Shown here one piece after another: positions 54,252 to 62,510 of a DNA stretch of 64,000 nt (within the stretch, counting starts at the first letter, position 1; each line of letters begins with the position of its first letter). Position numbers and translations under genes: made by a program. Source of the DNA: an uncultured Bacteroidota bacterium (GTDB taxonomy: Bacteria > Bacteroidota > Bacteroidia > Chitinophagales > Chitinophagaceae); the NCBI GenBank assembly GCA_903839875.1, contig CAIMDZ010000102.1:44426-108425 (forward strand), given 5' to 3'. The notes below the pieces were generated by a model. It made no database searches and was not told where the DNA came from. It was given only the letters and a program-made list of their open reading frames with translations.

Positions 54252-55799
54252 ATGCAACAATCATTAGTAGAATATGGCTCGAGGCGGGTGATCATCACGA
54301 TCACGGCGATATTTTGCGCGTTGCTGGAGATCGTTGATACAACTATCGTGAATGTAGCGCTCAAAGATATGCAGGGCAACCTGGGCGCAACGCTTACCGA
54401 AATTGGCTGGGTGATTACAGCTTATGCTATCGGCAATGTGATCATAGTACCGATGACCAGTTGGCTTTCGGCGCAATTTGGACGGCGCAATTATTTTGCT
54501 GCTTCTATAATAATATTCACCGTAAGCTCCTTCCTTTGTGGTAATGCTTCCGGCATATGGCAACTGGTATTCTTCCGCTTCCTGCAGGGCCTCGGTGGCG
54601 GCGCACTGCTGGTAACCTCACAAACCATCATTACAGAAAGCTACCCGCCTGAAAAACGTGGCATGGCACAAGCGATATACGGGCTGGGTGTGATCATTGG
54701 CCCAACGCTGGGTCCGCCACTCGGCGGCTATATTGTGGATCACTTTGACTGGCCTTACATATTCTACATCAACATTCCAATCGGCGCTATTGCCACGCTG
54801 CTGACCCTTCAATATGTTCGCAGCCCGAAATACGCGGAGAAAAAATCAGTAAGTGAAGTTGACTGGCTGGGCATAGCATTACTGGCCATTTCCATCGGTT
54901 CGCTGCAATATGTTCTGGAAAGAGGGCAGGAGGATGATTGGTTCACAAGTTCGACAATCACTACATTGGCTGTTACAGCTTTCCTGGGTATGTTCTTCTT
55001 TATCTGGCGGGAGCTTACCGCAAAGAATCCAATCGTTGAGCTAAGGGTGCTAAAAAACGGCAACCTGAGAGTAGGCACCATTTTGTCTTTCATACTAGGG
55101 TTCGGACTGTATGGTTCTACCTTTATCATTCCGCTCTACACACAAAGCATATTGGGCTGGACTGCCCAACAGGCCGGGGCACTGATGATTCCTGCCGCGC
55201 TGACAACGGCTTTTATGATGCCCCTGATAGGCCAGCTCATTCAGCGGGGTTTCAAGCAGCAGGTGCTGGTAGCCATAGGCATGACCATATTCTGCATTTT
55301 CAGTTTCTGGTGTTATAATATTCTTACACCCGATACCGGCAAGGATGCTTTCTTCTGGCCGCTGATCGTACGCGGATTAGGTATGGGTCTGCTATTCATC
55401 CCAATTACTACCCTGTCCTTATCCACCCTCAAAGGCCAGCAGATAGGCCAGGGCGCATCTTTCACCGGCATGATGCGCCAGCTTGGCGGTTCATTTGGCA
55501 TAGCCATTATTACTACTTATATGGCGCGTCAGAATATTGTTCATCGTTCTGCACTTGTTACACATATGCAGTACGACAACCCTGCTATCCAGCAGCGTAT
55601 CTCAGACATGCAACACATGTTTATGGCGCATAATAAGGCTTCAGATATTGCCCTGCAAAACGCCTATAAAACCCTCGACTTCATGGTAACCAAACAAGCC
55701 GCGGTTCTTACCTACATGGATGTGTTCCTTTACCTGGGCATTCTGTTTGCTATTTGCATTCCATTTGTGCTGATGGTGAAGGCCAAGAAGCATAAGTAG
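54252..55799 (+). CDS. DHA2 family (EmrB-like) drug:proton antiporter
   Basis: A 515-residue MFS transporter with 14 predicted helices. LEIVDTTIVNVALKDMQGNLG in helix 1 is the DHA2 motif D1, GWVITAYAIGN and WLSAQFGRRNYF follow as in EmrB, and helix 5 has GLGVIIGPTLGPPLGGYIVD (motif C of antiporters). With the adaptor and TolC it forms a tripartite pump spanning both membranes, under the upstream TetR. Substrates are unknown; hydrophobic toxicants are typical for the family. Its ATG is abutted by the long word-repeat array. Confidence 0.93.
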   Translation: MQQSLVEYGSRRVIITITAIFCALLEIVDTTIVNVALKDMQGNLGATLTEIGWVITAYAIGNVIIVPMTSWLSAQFGRRNYFAASIIIFTVSSFLCGNASGIWQLVFFRFLQGLGGGALLVTSQTIITESYPPEKRGMAQAIYGLGVIIGPTLGPPLGGYIVDHFDWPYIFYINIPIGAIATLLTLQYVRSPKYAEKKSVSEVDWLGIALLAISIGSLQYVLERGQEDDWFTSSTITTLAVTAFLGMFFFIWRELTAKNPIVELRVLKNGNLRVGTILSFILGFGLYGSTFIIPLYTQSILGWTAQQAGALMIPAALTTAFMMPLIGQLIQRGFKQQVLVAIGMTIFCIFSFWCYNILTPDTGKDAFFWPLIVRGLGMGLLFIPITTLSLSTLKGQQIGQGASFTGMMRQLGGSFGIAIITTYMARQNIVHRSALVTHMQYDNPAIQQRISDMQHMFMAHNKASDIALQNAYKTLDFMVTKQAAVLTYMDVFLYLGILFAICIPFVLMVKAKKHK

Positions 55800-55873
55800 A
55801 TAGTTGGAATTGGGAATTTGGAATTTGGATTGGGTTCCGGAAAAATGAGGGTGTTTGCAGAGATTGCGTTATA

Positions 55874-55901
55874 GTAGAGACGGCATGCATGCCGTCTCTA
55901 C
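55874..55901. repeat. Perfect 28-bp palindrome, GTAGAGACGGCATG half-site
   Basis: GTAGAGACGGCATG is followed directly by its complement, in the 163-bp gap between the pump gene and a convergent membrane protein gene. GTAGAGACGTTATC occurs again at 55941. A run of TTGGAATTTGG words also lies at 55804-55833. The 28-bp hairpin could serve as a bidirectional terminator. Confidence 0.6.
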
Positions 55902-55962
55902 GTAGCGCGAGTAAATTGTGATATTGATACATTCTGCGCGGGTAGAGACGTTATCCCAATTT

Positions 55963-56313
55963 TTATCGGGAGGGGTTTGGGGTTTTCAACAGCGCTCCAG
56001 CCCAACTCGCCAGCCCACCAACCAATCCCCCCACAAACACTGTCACAAGAATAAACAACCCGTAATTAGGCAATTTAAACAATACAGCCATTCGTGTAGA
56101 GAGTATATGCTCATTGGAATAATCATGCAGCATAGCGAAAGAAAACCAGCAAAGACCCACACCTAAGAAGCCCAAAAGAAAAGACTTACCTGGCTTGAAG
56201 CCCAGCATTAATGAAACTAAGAAAGCAACAACAGCTATCGTCCACCATGGCAGAAAATATTCCGCCAGAGCAGATAAAACAGCTATCAATATAACACCTA
56301 AGAAAAACTTCAT
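55963..56313 (-). CDS. Small membrane protein of unknown function
   Basis: A 116-residue protein with four hydrophobic segments (FFLGVILIAVLSALAEYFL, WWTIAVVAFLVSLMLGF, FLLGFLGVGLCWFSFAML, LFILVTVFVGGLVGGLASWAGALL). No family recognised. It lies after the GTTGATAA array that follows the penicillin acylase gene and shares its strand, so it may be co-transcribed with it. Codon use is like its neighbours. Confidence 0.65.
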   Translation of the reverse strand: MKFFLGVILIAVLSALAEYFLPWWTIAVVAFLVSLMLGFKPGKSFLLGFLGVGLCWFSFAMLHDYSNEHILSTRMAVLFKLPNYGLFILVTVFVGGLVGGLASWAGALLKTPNPSR

Positions 56314-56340
56314 AAACTATATTTTAAACACCTCCCGCTA

Positions 56341-56393
56341 TAACCTCTCAACTTATCAACCTATCAACTTATCAACTTATCAACTTATCAACC
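56341..56393 (-). repeat. GTTGATAA tandem array
   Basis: On the minus strand GTTGATAA and GTTGATAG units repeat about six times in a row, beginning at the TGA stop of the penicillin acylase gene and continuing toward the next gene. Each unit has TGATAA, two adjacent stop codons in one frame. Confidence 0.7.
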
Positions 56394-58886
56394 GCCCTTC
56401 ACTGTCCACACATACTTAATACTCTTGTTCTCTTGTTTATCTGCATTAGGCAAAAACAGTAATTTAAAATACTTTCCATCCACCCAGTTCTGAATAAAAT
56501 TGCCATAGTACTTACTTCCGGGATTACCGGACTGCCCTCCGGGATAAACTCCGTAAGCCTCAATCTCCTTACCCATCTGCACCACCATGCGCCACGACGG
56601 GCCGTGGTCGCTCTTGGCGGCATTTACCGTATTCCCCCACCCTCCTATTTTCAGATGGTCGTAGCTGAATGCAGGTATTTTGGCGAGATGGGAAACCGTT
56701 GTATTTTTTGCATAGTACCACTTTAGCGGATTATCAGTTTTTCTAAATGCACTAATCTTTCTTTCGAACTTTTTAATGCTGTCTATTGCTTCTTCAAATG
56801 ACTTTCTTGACAGATAATGAGGTTCACCGGCCCTTATCAATATTTCAGCAGGTATATGGTCCCCACTTAGTTCATAAGGCTTTGTTTGATCCCATAACTC
56901 AATATTCAATTTATATAATTTATCAGTTTGCAATAACTGCATGGTCCTTTCCTGCAATGGCCAGAGTTGATTGGGTATATTGGAAAATATTTTTTCATAT
57001 TTGTCTTTAGATAAAAAGTTCCACCAAATCTGGAAAAAAGTTGCAGATTCGCTTGCCGCACCTAAGCGATAATCCCATTCACTTAGCAGTCCACGATACT
57101 TTTTTGCCAGAGGGGACTTTAAACTGTCAATATCTTTTAGCAACAACGGCAATGTCCCCGCCGCCAGCCACGAATAAGTATCGTTCTGCAGCTTAAACAT
57201 ATCCTCCACAGTCGCTTTCTGTGTGCCGCTCAATACCTGGTTTATCCGCCATGCACGCAGCTCTACAAAACCACTGCCATTATACCAATATGGGTAAGTA
57301 TCGTCTGTTACACTTTGATTGGCAGATGCCACATATCCCTGTGCGGGATTGAGTACGTGCGGGTTCTCGCGCATGGGTATCAGTTGTCCCCAGAGGGTAC
57401 TGCTGTCGCTGCCATTCATTACATACTTGCCCTGGTCTTTCCATTTATTTACAAACTGTCCTTGTCCCCACACTGCAATATTTCCTGCTCTGTCGGCATA
57501 AGCCATGTTTTGCGCAGGGCACTGAAAATTTAATATCCCATCTACAAACTGGTTGTAGTTGCCAGCCCGGTTCATCAGGTAAATAGCCAGCATCTCATTC
57601 GTGGCTCGATGCGCCATCCAGCATACAGCGAGGTTTTCCTTCATACCAATGCTTTCAGAAAAATGTTCATCATACATCACCGGCCCGTGAATGGTGTAGT
57701 TAACTGTGTCTATTACCTCCGGTTTGCCTTTTACCAGTATATGCTCTACTCTTTTAGTGTAATCAAGTTGTTTGCCGGAAAACCAATATTTATTCCTGTT
57801 TTCAGCAACAGGTTTTATCAGGTAATAATCTTTCACATCGCGGTAGTTATTGGTGAAACCCCATGTAAGACTGTCGTTAAAACCTATAATCACTCCGGGT
57901 GTTCCCGGCAGGGACGCGCCATAAACATTCAGCCCCGGAGCCTGTAACTGTATCTCATACCAAAGCGAAGGCAGGTTAAGCCCAAGGTGCGGATCATTGC
58001 ACAATATAGGCGCGCCACTTGCGGTGCGTGATCCGCTCAGCACCCAGTTGTTACTACCCTTTCCATCTTCATGCCGCTCACCAAAATCAGCCGCCTTAAA
58101 GTGAGGGAATGCAATACTATCAGGCGGTGCAACAGGCACTGACAAGGACGGCTTTTCAAAAACAGTACCCTTAGGTATCACGGGCGAACTGCCCGGCACT
58201 TTATCCGGGAACAACAAATCAAGTTCTTCCTTAGGCAAGACATCCCTTAAATAAGACATCGCAATATCATCGGTCTTCCCGGTCAGGTCATCAGCCATGT
58301 ATTTAAGAAGCAGCGCAGTTTTTAGATTGGTCCATTTCTCGGGTGCGAAGCCCATCAGCTTATATTCCAGCGGAAGATGCCTGTAATTTAATGAAGCGAT
58401 ATAGTTATTGATCCCTTCTGTATAGGCATCCATCATTTCTTTGGTCCGGGGATCGGCTTCCATTGCACGTAATGAGTTTTCTGCCCCATACCCCATTCCC
58501 TTGCGTCGTTGCTTTCGGTCGAATTTCAATGCTTTGTCTCCCACTACTTCACTTACCCTGCCGGCTGCAGCCCGGGTCTCCATGTCTATCTGCCAAAGCC
58601 TGAAACAGGCATGGATGTAACCTTCAATAAAATAAACATCATGTGCATTTGCCGCATGAACATGTGGCACCAGTTGCTCATCAAACCACACTGTAACATT
58701 ATTGGCAACGCCTTTCAATTTCAGGTTGGCAGAAAAATCCTCATTTACAGGCTCTGCATTTGCCCAGCATCCATTTACAGGATCTATCAGCCTCCCAATT
58801 GCAGGCATAGCCCCAATAGGATGGTCCAGCACATAAACTAAGACAACCACAACAACCAACAATACTATCCCAAAAATTCTCTTCAT
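56388..58886 (-). CDS. Penicillin acylase family (N-terminal nucleophile) hydrolase
   Basis: An 832-residue Ntn hydrolase exported by a signal sequence (MKRIFGIVLLVVVVVLVYVLDHP). It is made as a precursor and cut at DGKGSNNW, which frees Ser278 as the nucleophile; RTASGAPILCNDPHLGLNLPSLWYEIQL and GFTNNYRDVKDYYL are the conserved substrate-pocket blocks. Family members cleave penicillins, homoserine lactones or other amides, and the true substrate cannot be told here. I chose the ATG at 58886: an AGGTAGG Shine-Dalgarno-like site lies nine bases before it but directly against the alternative ATG at 58895. A GTTGATAA array begins at the stop. Confidence 0.92.
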   Translation of the reverse strand: MKRIFGIVLLVVVVVLVYVLDHPIGAMPAIGRLIDPVNGCWANAEPVNEDFSANLKLKGVANNVTVWFDEQLVPHVHAANAHDVYFIEGYIHACFRLWQIDMETRAAAGRVSEVVGDKALKFDRKQRRKGMGYGAENSLRAMEADPRTKEMMDAYTEGINNYIASLNYRHLPLEYKLMGFAPEKWTNLKTALLLKYMADDLTGKTDDIAMSYLRDVLPKEELDLLFPDKVPGSSPVIPKGTVFEKPSLSVPVAPPDSIAFPHFKAADFGERHEDGKGSNNWVLSGSRTASGAPILCNDPHLGLNLPSLWYEIQLQAPGLNVYGASLPGTPGVIIGFNDSLTWGFTNNYRDVKDYYLIKPVAENRNKYWFSGKQLDYTKRVEHILVKGKPEVIDTVNYTIHGPVMYDEHFSESIGMKENLAVCWMAHRATNEMLAIYLMNRAGNYNQFVDGILNFQCPAQNMAYADRAGNIAVWGQGQFVNKWKDQGKYVMNGSDSSTLWGQLIPMRENPHVLNPAQGYVASANQSVTDDTYPYWYNGSGFVELRAWRINQVLSGTQKATVEDMFKLQNDTYSWLAAGTLPLLLKDIDSLKSPLAKKYRGLLSEWDYRLGAASESATFFQIWWNFLSKDKYEKIFSNIPNQLWPLQERTMQLLQTDKLYKLNIELWDQTKPYELSGDHIPAEILIRAGEPHYLSRKSFEEAIDSIKKFERKISAFRKTDNPLKWYYAKNTTVSHLAKIPAFSYDHLKIGGWGNTVNAAKSDHGPSWRMVVQMGKEIEAYGVYPGGQSGNPGSKYYGNFIQNWVDGKYFKLLFLPNADKQENKSIKYVWTVKGG

Positions 58887-58980
58887 AAAAAACATCCTAC
58901 CTTAATGTAACACAAAAAGAAACAATTAAGCTTAATTGAAAATACTGCCGATGCCTTGCAACCAGACCAAATTCATGGTC

Positions 58981-59011
58981 CCCCTTTAGGGGTTCAGGGG
59001 TTTTCAGGGTT
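58981..59011 (-). repeat. Post-stop hairpin element, CCCCTAAAGGGG type
   Basis: On the minus strand the TAA of the transglycosylase gene is followed by AACCCTGAAAACCCCTGAAC and then CCCCTAAAGGGG, the same word as at 1516-1537, in the same orientation to its gene. Confidence 0.65.
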
Positions 59012-59938
59012 TTACATGGGTAACGCCACCTCATACTTCTTCCCGTTTCTCACCGTTAGTTTATGCGCCCTGAGCCATGGGTTGAAAATCTTCAGCATTT
59101 TATAATTAGTTTTATTTTCAGCAGCAAAATCCGCAAGATTTTCAATGGTTTTATCCACCACCACCACCCGATATTTCAGCGGCTTATATTCATCTGAAGA
59201 TTCTATCATAAACCCAAAGTTTTTTGCGTGCGACAATATATATTTAAGCGCCAGTATCCTGTATACATACCGGTTTGTTTCATCCGGGAATATCATGTCG
59301 TAATAATTCTTGCAACCCTGGAAATCACATTGGTTATTGTATCCGCCCTGTCCGCAATTGTAAGATGCTGCTGCACCAGTCCATGATCCGAATTTTTCTT
59401 TCGCATCCTTAAAGTATTTGCACGCTGCATCTGTAGCCTTCACAATATTAAAGCGTTCATCCACTTCTTCATTGATCTCCAGTCCGTAATGCGGCCCTGT
59501 TTCTTTCATAAACTGCCAGAAGCTGGCAGCGCCAACACCCGACAATGCGTTTTGCTGCAGCGAACTTTCGGCAACACACACATACTTAAAGTCATCGGGT
59601 ATGCCATTAGCCTTCAGTCGTTCTTCTATAATGGGGAAATACCTGCCTGCGAGTTTGAGGGTATACAACTGACTGCCATGCAGGTATGAATTTGACAATA
59701 CCTCACGGTCCATTTTTTCCCTCACATCCCACCGGTCCAGGGGTACAGCCTCGCCGGCAAACTCGAAGGTCGAAGGCAGAGGCGGGGCATACCATTTATA
59801 CTGCGGCCGCCCTTCAGGAGTGAACTCTACGGGTGTGGTACCCGGATCAGGTTTCTTCAACGAAAAACCGATCATTAAAAATGCGCATAGAAAAACGCCG
59901 GAAAAAAAATACAGTATTGATTGTTTATTGGGCTTCAT
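59012..59938 (-). CDS. Lytic transglycosylase (MltD-like) with LysM-like tail
   Basis: A 308-residue exported muramidase with an N-terminal hydrophobic segment (ILYFFSGVFLCAFLMIGFSL). The SLT domain has FKYVCVAESSLQQNALSGVGAASFWQFM with catalytic Glu124, then GLEINEEVDERFNIVKATDAACKYFKDAKEKFGSWTGAAASYNCGQGG. The last 50 residues (YRVVVVDKTIENLADFAAENKTNYKMLKIFNPWL) resemble a degenerate LysM domain for peptidoglycan binding. It cleaves glycan strands in the cell wall. A post-stop hairpin element follows. No partner gene adjacent. Confidence 0.9.
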   Translation of the reverse strand: MKPNKQSILYFFSGVFLCAFLMIGFSLKKPDPGTTPVEFTPEGRPQYKWYAPPLPSTFEFAGEAVPLDRWDVREKMDREVLSNSYLHGSQLYTLKLAGRYFPIIEERLKANGIPDDFKYVCVAESSLQQNALSGVGAASFWQFMKETGPHYGLEINEEVDERFNIVKATDAACKYFKDAKEKFGSWTGAAASYNCGQGGYNNQCDFQGCKNYYDMIFPDETNRYVYRILALKYILSHAKNFGFMIESSDEYKPLKYRVVVVDKTIENLADFAAENKTNYKMLKIFNPWLRAHKLTVRNGKKYEVALPM

Positions 59939-60147
59939 TGCAAAATGTTTGACCTTATAAATTTAACTATAATCCTGAAACCAACGTCAGTATTAAGTCA
60001 TAATCGCCGGGTTATCCACCATTTGTGGATAATAAGCAGAGTAAACTCAATTTGTTTGCTTTGTTCGATGCCGGGTATAGTACGCTCTTCTTACTCCAGC
60101 CTTGATATTGGGATACACCATTAACCCAGTCAACATAGTAAGAGCGC

Positions 60148-60264
60148 CTAGTAAAATTCAATTTTATCATGATCGGCCCAGCCAATCCTGAATCCGGTGG
60201 TATCCTGTGCCCGCAAATTCAGGCAGGTAAACAAGCACAAAAATGATATAAGGGCAAATTTCAC
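60148..60264 (-). pseudogene. Small secreted-protein gene with probable frameshift
   Basis: A GTG at 60264 opens KFALISFLCLFTCLNLRAQD, a good signal peptide, followed by TTGFRIGWADHDKIEFY, then a TAG. In the next frame the sequence continues RRSYYVDWVNGVSQYQGWSK for about 45 codons, so one base may have been gained or lost. Just upstream is the inverted repeat AAATTTCAC/GTGAAATTT (60255-60284). The 465-bp gap 59939-60403 holds nothing else but a palindrome at 60357. A true short peptide gene is the alternative. Confidence 0.4.
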
Positions 60265-60356
60265 AATACTAATGTAGTGAAATTTACCCTCATACCATGC
60301 ATGCCCGAAATTGTAACAAGGCTAATACATTAGAACCTCCCTCCAATCCAAATTCC

Positions 60357-60374
60357 TCCCGATAGCTATCGGGA
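60357..60374. repeat. Dispersed palindrome TCCCGATAGCTATCGGGA
   Basis: A perfect 18-bp palindrome 30 bases after the stop of the OmpA gene at 60404 (minus strand). Its core is shared with the two MITE-like elements and 11624-11641. Here it may act as a terminator hairpin. Confidence 0.75.
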
Positions 60375-60403
60375 ACAAATTCCCATTCCCACTTATCCAA
60401 TTA

Positions 60404-61237
60404 CTAATTCTTCGTCACATTCATCAATCCCATCAACTCATCCAGTTTAGGTTCCAGTATTATTTCAGTGCGGCGGTTCTTTGCACGGCCTTCCGCTGTT
60501 GTGTTGTCGGCTACGGGATGATAATAGCTGCGGCCGCTGGCAATAAGCCTTAAGGGAGATACACTGTAATCATCTATCAATACATGTGCAATAGAAGTAG
60601 CCCTTGCAGTACTTAGCGCCCAATTGTCAGGATAAGCGGTAGTTTTTATTGGTTTATCGTCTGTATGGCCTTCTATATCTATGTTTATATCAGCGCTCGC
60701 ATTTAGTACACTGGCTACCTTCGCAAGGGCTTCCTTTCCACGTGGGTTAACTTTAGCGCTTCCCGATGGGAACAACAAAGCTTCTTCCATGCTTATATAT
60801 ACCCTGCCGTCTTTTACGGTAACCGTTAGTTCACTGGTATTGAAACCTATCAGCGCATCGGTAATTGCCTTATGAAGACGCTCTGTTGCGGCTTGCTGCT
60901 GGTCAATAAATGCCTGCAATTGCTGCAGCCTTGTCCGTTGCGCTGCTATCTGGTCCTTTGTCAGGTTTAGCTCACTATTTGTTTTATAGAGCTCGTTGTT
61001 GGCATTTTCATTCGCATTACCCAATGCCCCGATTTTATTGTTCAGGCTTGCGATATCCCTGTGCAGGAAGCTGATAGTATCTTCCATCCTGTTGATGCGT
61101 CCGTTAAGGCGCATATTTTCAGCCTTTTCATCGTTAGCCCTTGTCCGGGCGGCAATATATCGTTTATTAGATACGCAGGAGGTAAAAATTACGGTGCCTG
61201 CCAAAAGGAAGGCTGCCGTTGTCATGAACTTTTTCAT
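60404..61237 (-). CDS. OmpA family lipoprotein (first of a tandem pair)
   Basis: A 277-residue lipoprotein: signal peptide and lipobox MKKFMTTAAFLLAGTVIFTSC (Cys21), a coiled-coil region (about 35-120, RINRMEDTISFLHRDIASLN and TKDQIAAQRTRLQQLQAF), then an OmpA_C peptidoglycan-binding domain at about 145-265 (INIDIEGHTDDKPIKTT, NWALSTARATSIAHVLID, RLIASGRSYYHPVADNTTAEGRAKNRRTEIIL). It tethers the outer membrane to the wall. It is a close paralogue of the gene upstream at 61438. An ACAGTTAGT/ACTAACTGT hairpin lies just before its ATG. Confidence 0.9.
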   Translation of the reverse strand: MKKFMTTAAFLLAGTVIFTSCVSNKRYIAARTRANDEKAENMRLNGRINRMEDTISFLHRDIASLNNKIGALGNANENANNELYKTNSELNLTKDQIAAQRTRLQQLQAFIDQQQAATERLHKAITDALIGFNTSELTVTVKDGRVYISMEEALLFPSGSAKVNPRGKEALAKVASVLNASADINIDIEGHTDDKPIKTTAYPDNWALSTARATSIAHVLIDDYSVSPLRLIASGRSYYHPVADNTTAEGRAKNRRTEIILEPKLDELMGLMNVTKN

Positions 61238-61240
61238 TGT

Positions 61241-61266
61241 ACAGTTAGTTTTTTTATACTAACTGT
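61241..61266 (-). promoter_or_regulatory. Hairpin in the leader of the OmpA lipoprotein gene
   Basis: ACAGTTAGT (61241-61249) and ACTAACTGT (61258-61266) form a perfect 9-bp stem with an eight-base loop, ending three bases before the ATG at 61237. It could control translation or be an operator. Confidence 0.45.
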
Positions 61267-61400
61267 TAAAAACTATGCCAATGGTCGTTATTCAGTTCTT
61301 AAACCCTTATCAAACTACACCGTAGTGATCACAAAAAAACATCACTAAGGAACCCCCCTCTTTAATGAAATATTCTCACAGCAGGTACGCAACTCATTCC

Positions 61401-61437
61401 ACCTCACCTCTCCCTTGGAGAGGATGGGAGAGGCATC
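61401..61437 (-). repeat. Post-stop element, CCTCTCCC type
   Basis: On the minus strand the TAG of the second OmpA gene is followed by GATGCCTCTCCCATCCTCTC and CAAGGGAGAGGTG. CTCTCC and GGAGAG can pair. It shares CCTCTCCCATCC and GAGGTG with the element after HlyD at 54064. Confidence 0.5.
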
Positions 61438-62340
61438 CTACTTCCCCTCCGGTTTATTCATCAGGTTCATCAGTTCTTCCAGTTTGGGTTCCAGTATTAT
61501 CTCTGTGCGGCGGTTCTGTGCACGGCCATCCGGAGTACTGTTTGTCGCTACCGGGTCATACTGGCTGCGGCCGCTGGCTATCAGTTTGCCGGGGATTACA
61601 TGGTATTCATCTATGAGCACATGTGCTATTGACGTGGCCCTGGCGGTGCTCAGCGCCCAGTTATCGGCATACTTCACCGTATGAATGGGCAGGCTGTCGG
61701 TATGGCCTTCTATATCTATGTTTATATCCTTACTGGTATTCAATACGGTAGCCACTTTTGAGAGCGCTTCCTTGCCTTTAGGGTTCACCTCGGCGCTGCC
61801 AGACGGGAATAACAGGCTTTCCATCATACTTATATACACCTTGCCGTTTTTCATGGTAATGGTCAGTTCGTTACTGTTAAAGCCCACCAGTGCATCCGCT
61901 ATCTTCTTCCTCAGGGCTTCGGTTGCCCGCTGCTGCTGATCTATCAATTCCTGCAATTGCTCCAGTCGCCTGTGTTGCTCGGCCATCTGTTCCTTGGTGC
62001 TATTCAGTTGCATGGCTGTGTTTTCCTTTTCGTTACCCAGGTTTCTGAGTTTGCCATTAAGGTCTGTGACCTTACTTTCAAGTCCTTTAATTTTTCCTTC
62101 AAGGCTTGTAATATTGTCCTTCAGTGTGGCGGCTTCGGCGTTCAGGTCAGCGATATTATTATTAGCCCTTTTGTTGAGCTCTGTTTCATTGGCCAGCCTT
62201 TGATTGAGCACACCATTATCTGCATGTTCTTTATCGGCACGGGTTTTCTCAGCAAGGTATTTTTTCTTCGAAACAATACACGAGGAAAAAGACATGGAAA
62301 CAAAGTAAATACAGGCCAAAAACCAGACGATTTTTCTCAT
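61438..62340 (-). CDS. OmpA family lipoprotein (second of a tandem pair)
   Basis: A 300-residue lipoprotein: MRKIVWFLACIYFVSMSFSSC (lipobox Cys21), a longer coiled coil than its neighbour (NNNIADLNAEAATLKDNITS, LEGKIKGLESKVTDLNGKLR), and an OmpA_C domain (INIDIEGHTDSLPIHTV, NWALSTARATSIAHVLIDEY, KLIASGRSQYDPVATNSTPDGRAQNRRTEIIL). The two proteins match closely over the OmpA domain, so they come from a local duplication. The ATG at 62340 is chosen over a TTG at 62364. It is divergent from the C1 peptidase gene. Confidence 0.9.
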   Translation of the reverse strand: MRKIVWFLACIYFVSMSFSSCIVSKKKYLAEKTRADKEHADNGVLNQRLANETELNKRANNNIADLNAEAATLKDNITSLEGKIKGLESKVTDLNGKLRNLGNEKENTAMQLNSTKEQMAEQHRRLEQLQELIDQQQRATEALRKKIADALVGFNSNELTITMKNGKVYISMMESLLFPSGSAEVNPKGKEALSKVATVLNTSKDINIDIEGHTDSLPIHTVKYADNWALSTARATSIAHVLIDEYHVIPGKLIASGRSQYDPVATNSTPDGRAQNRRTEIILEPKLEELMNLMNKPEGK

Positions 62341-62487
62341 AATGACGTTTTCAAATTTTATCAAATGGTAAGCGGGCGCAAATTACAACATTTTAAAATA
62401 ATGGGATCCCGGCCGGATAGTTAATAAATAGCTATTTTTAACCACTGAATTCACCCGGTTAAACTACCTACATATCATATATATGGG

Positions 62488-62495
62488 TACTTTTG
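62488..62495 (+). promoter_or_regulatory. -7 element TACTTTTG
   Basis: TACTTTTG fits TAnnTTTG and lies 15 bases before the ATG of the C1 peptidase gene. No clear -33 TTG at the right distance. Confidence 0.45.
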
Positions 62496-62510
62496 CACCT
62501 TAAATAAATT

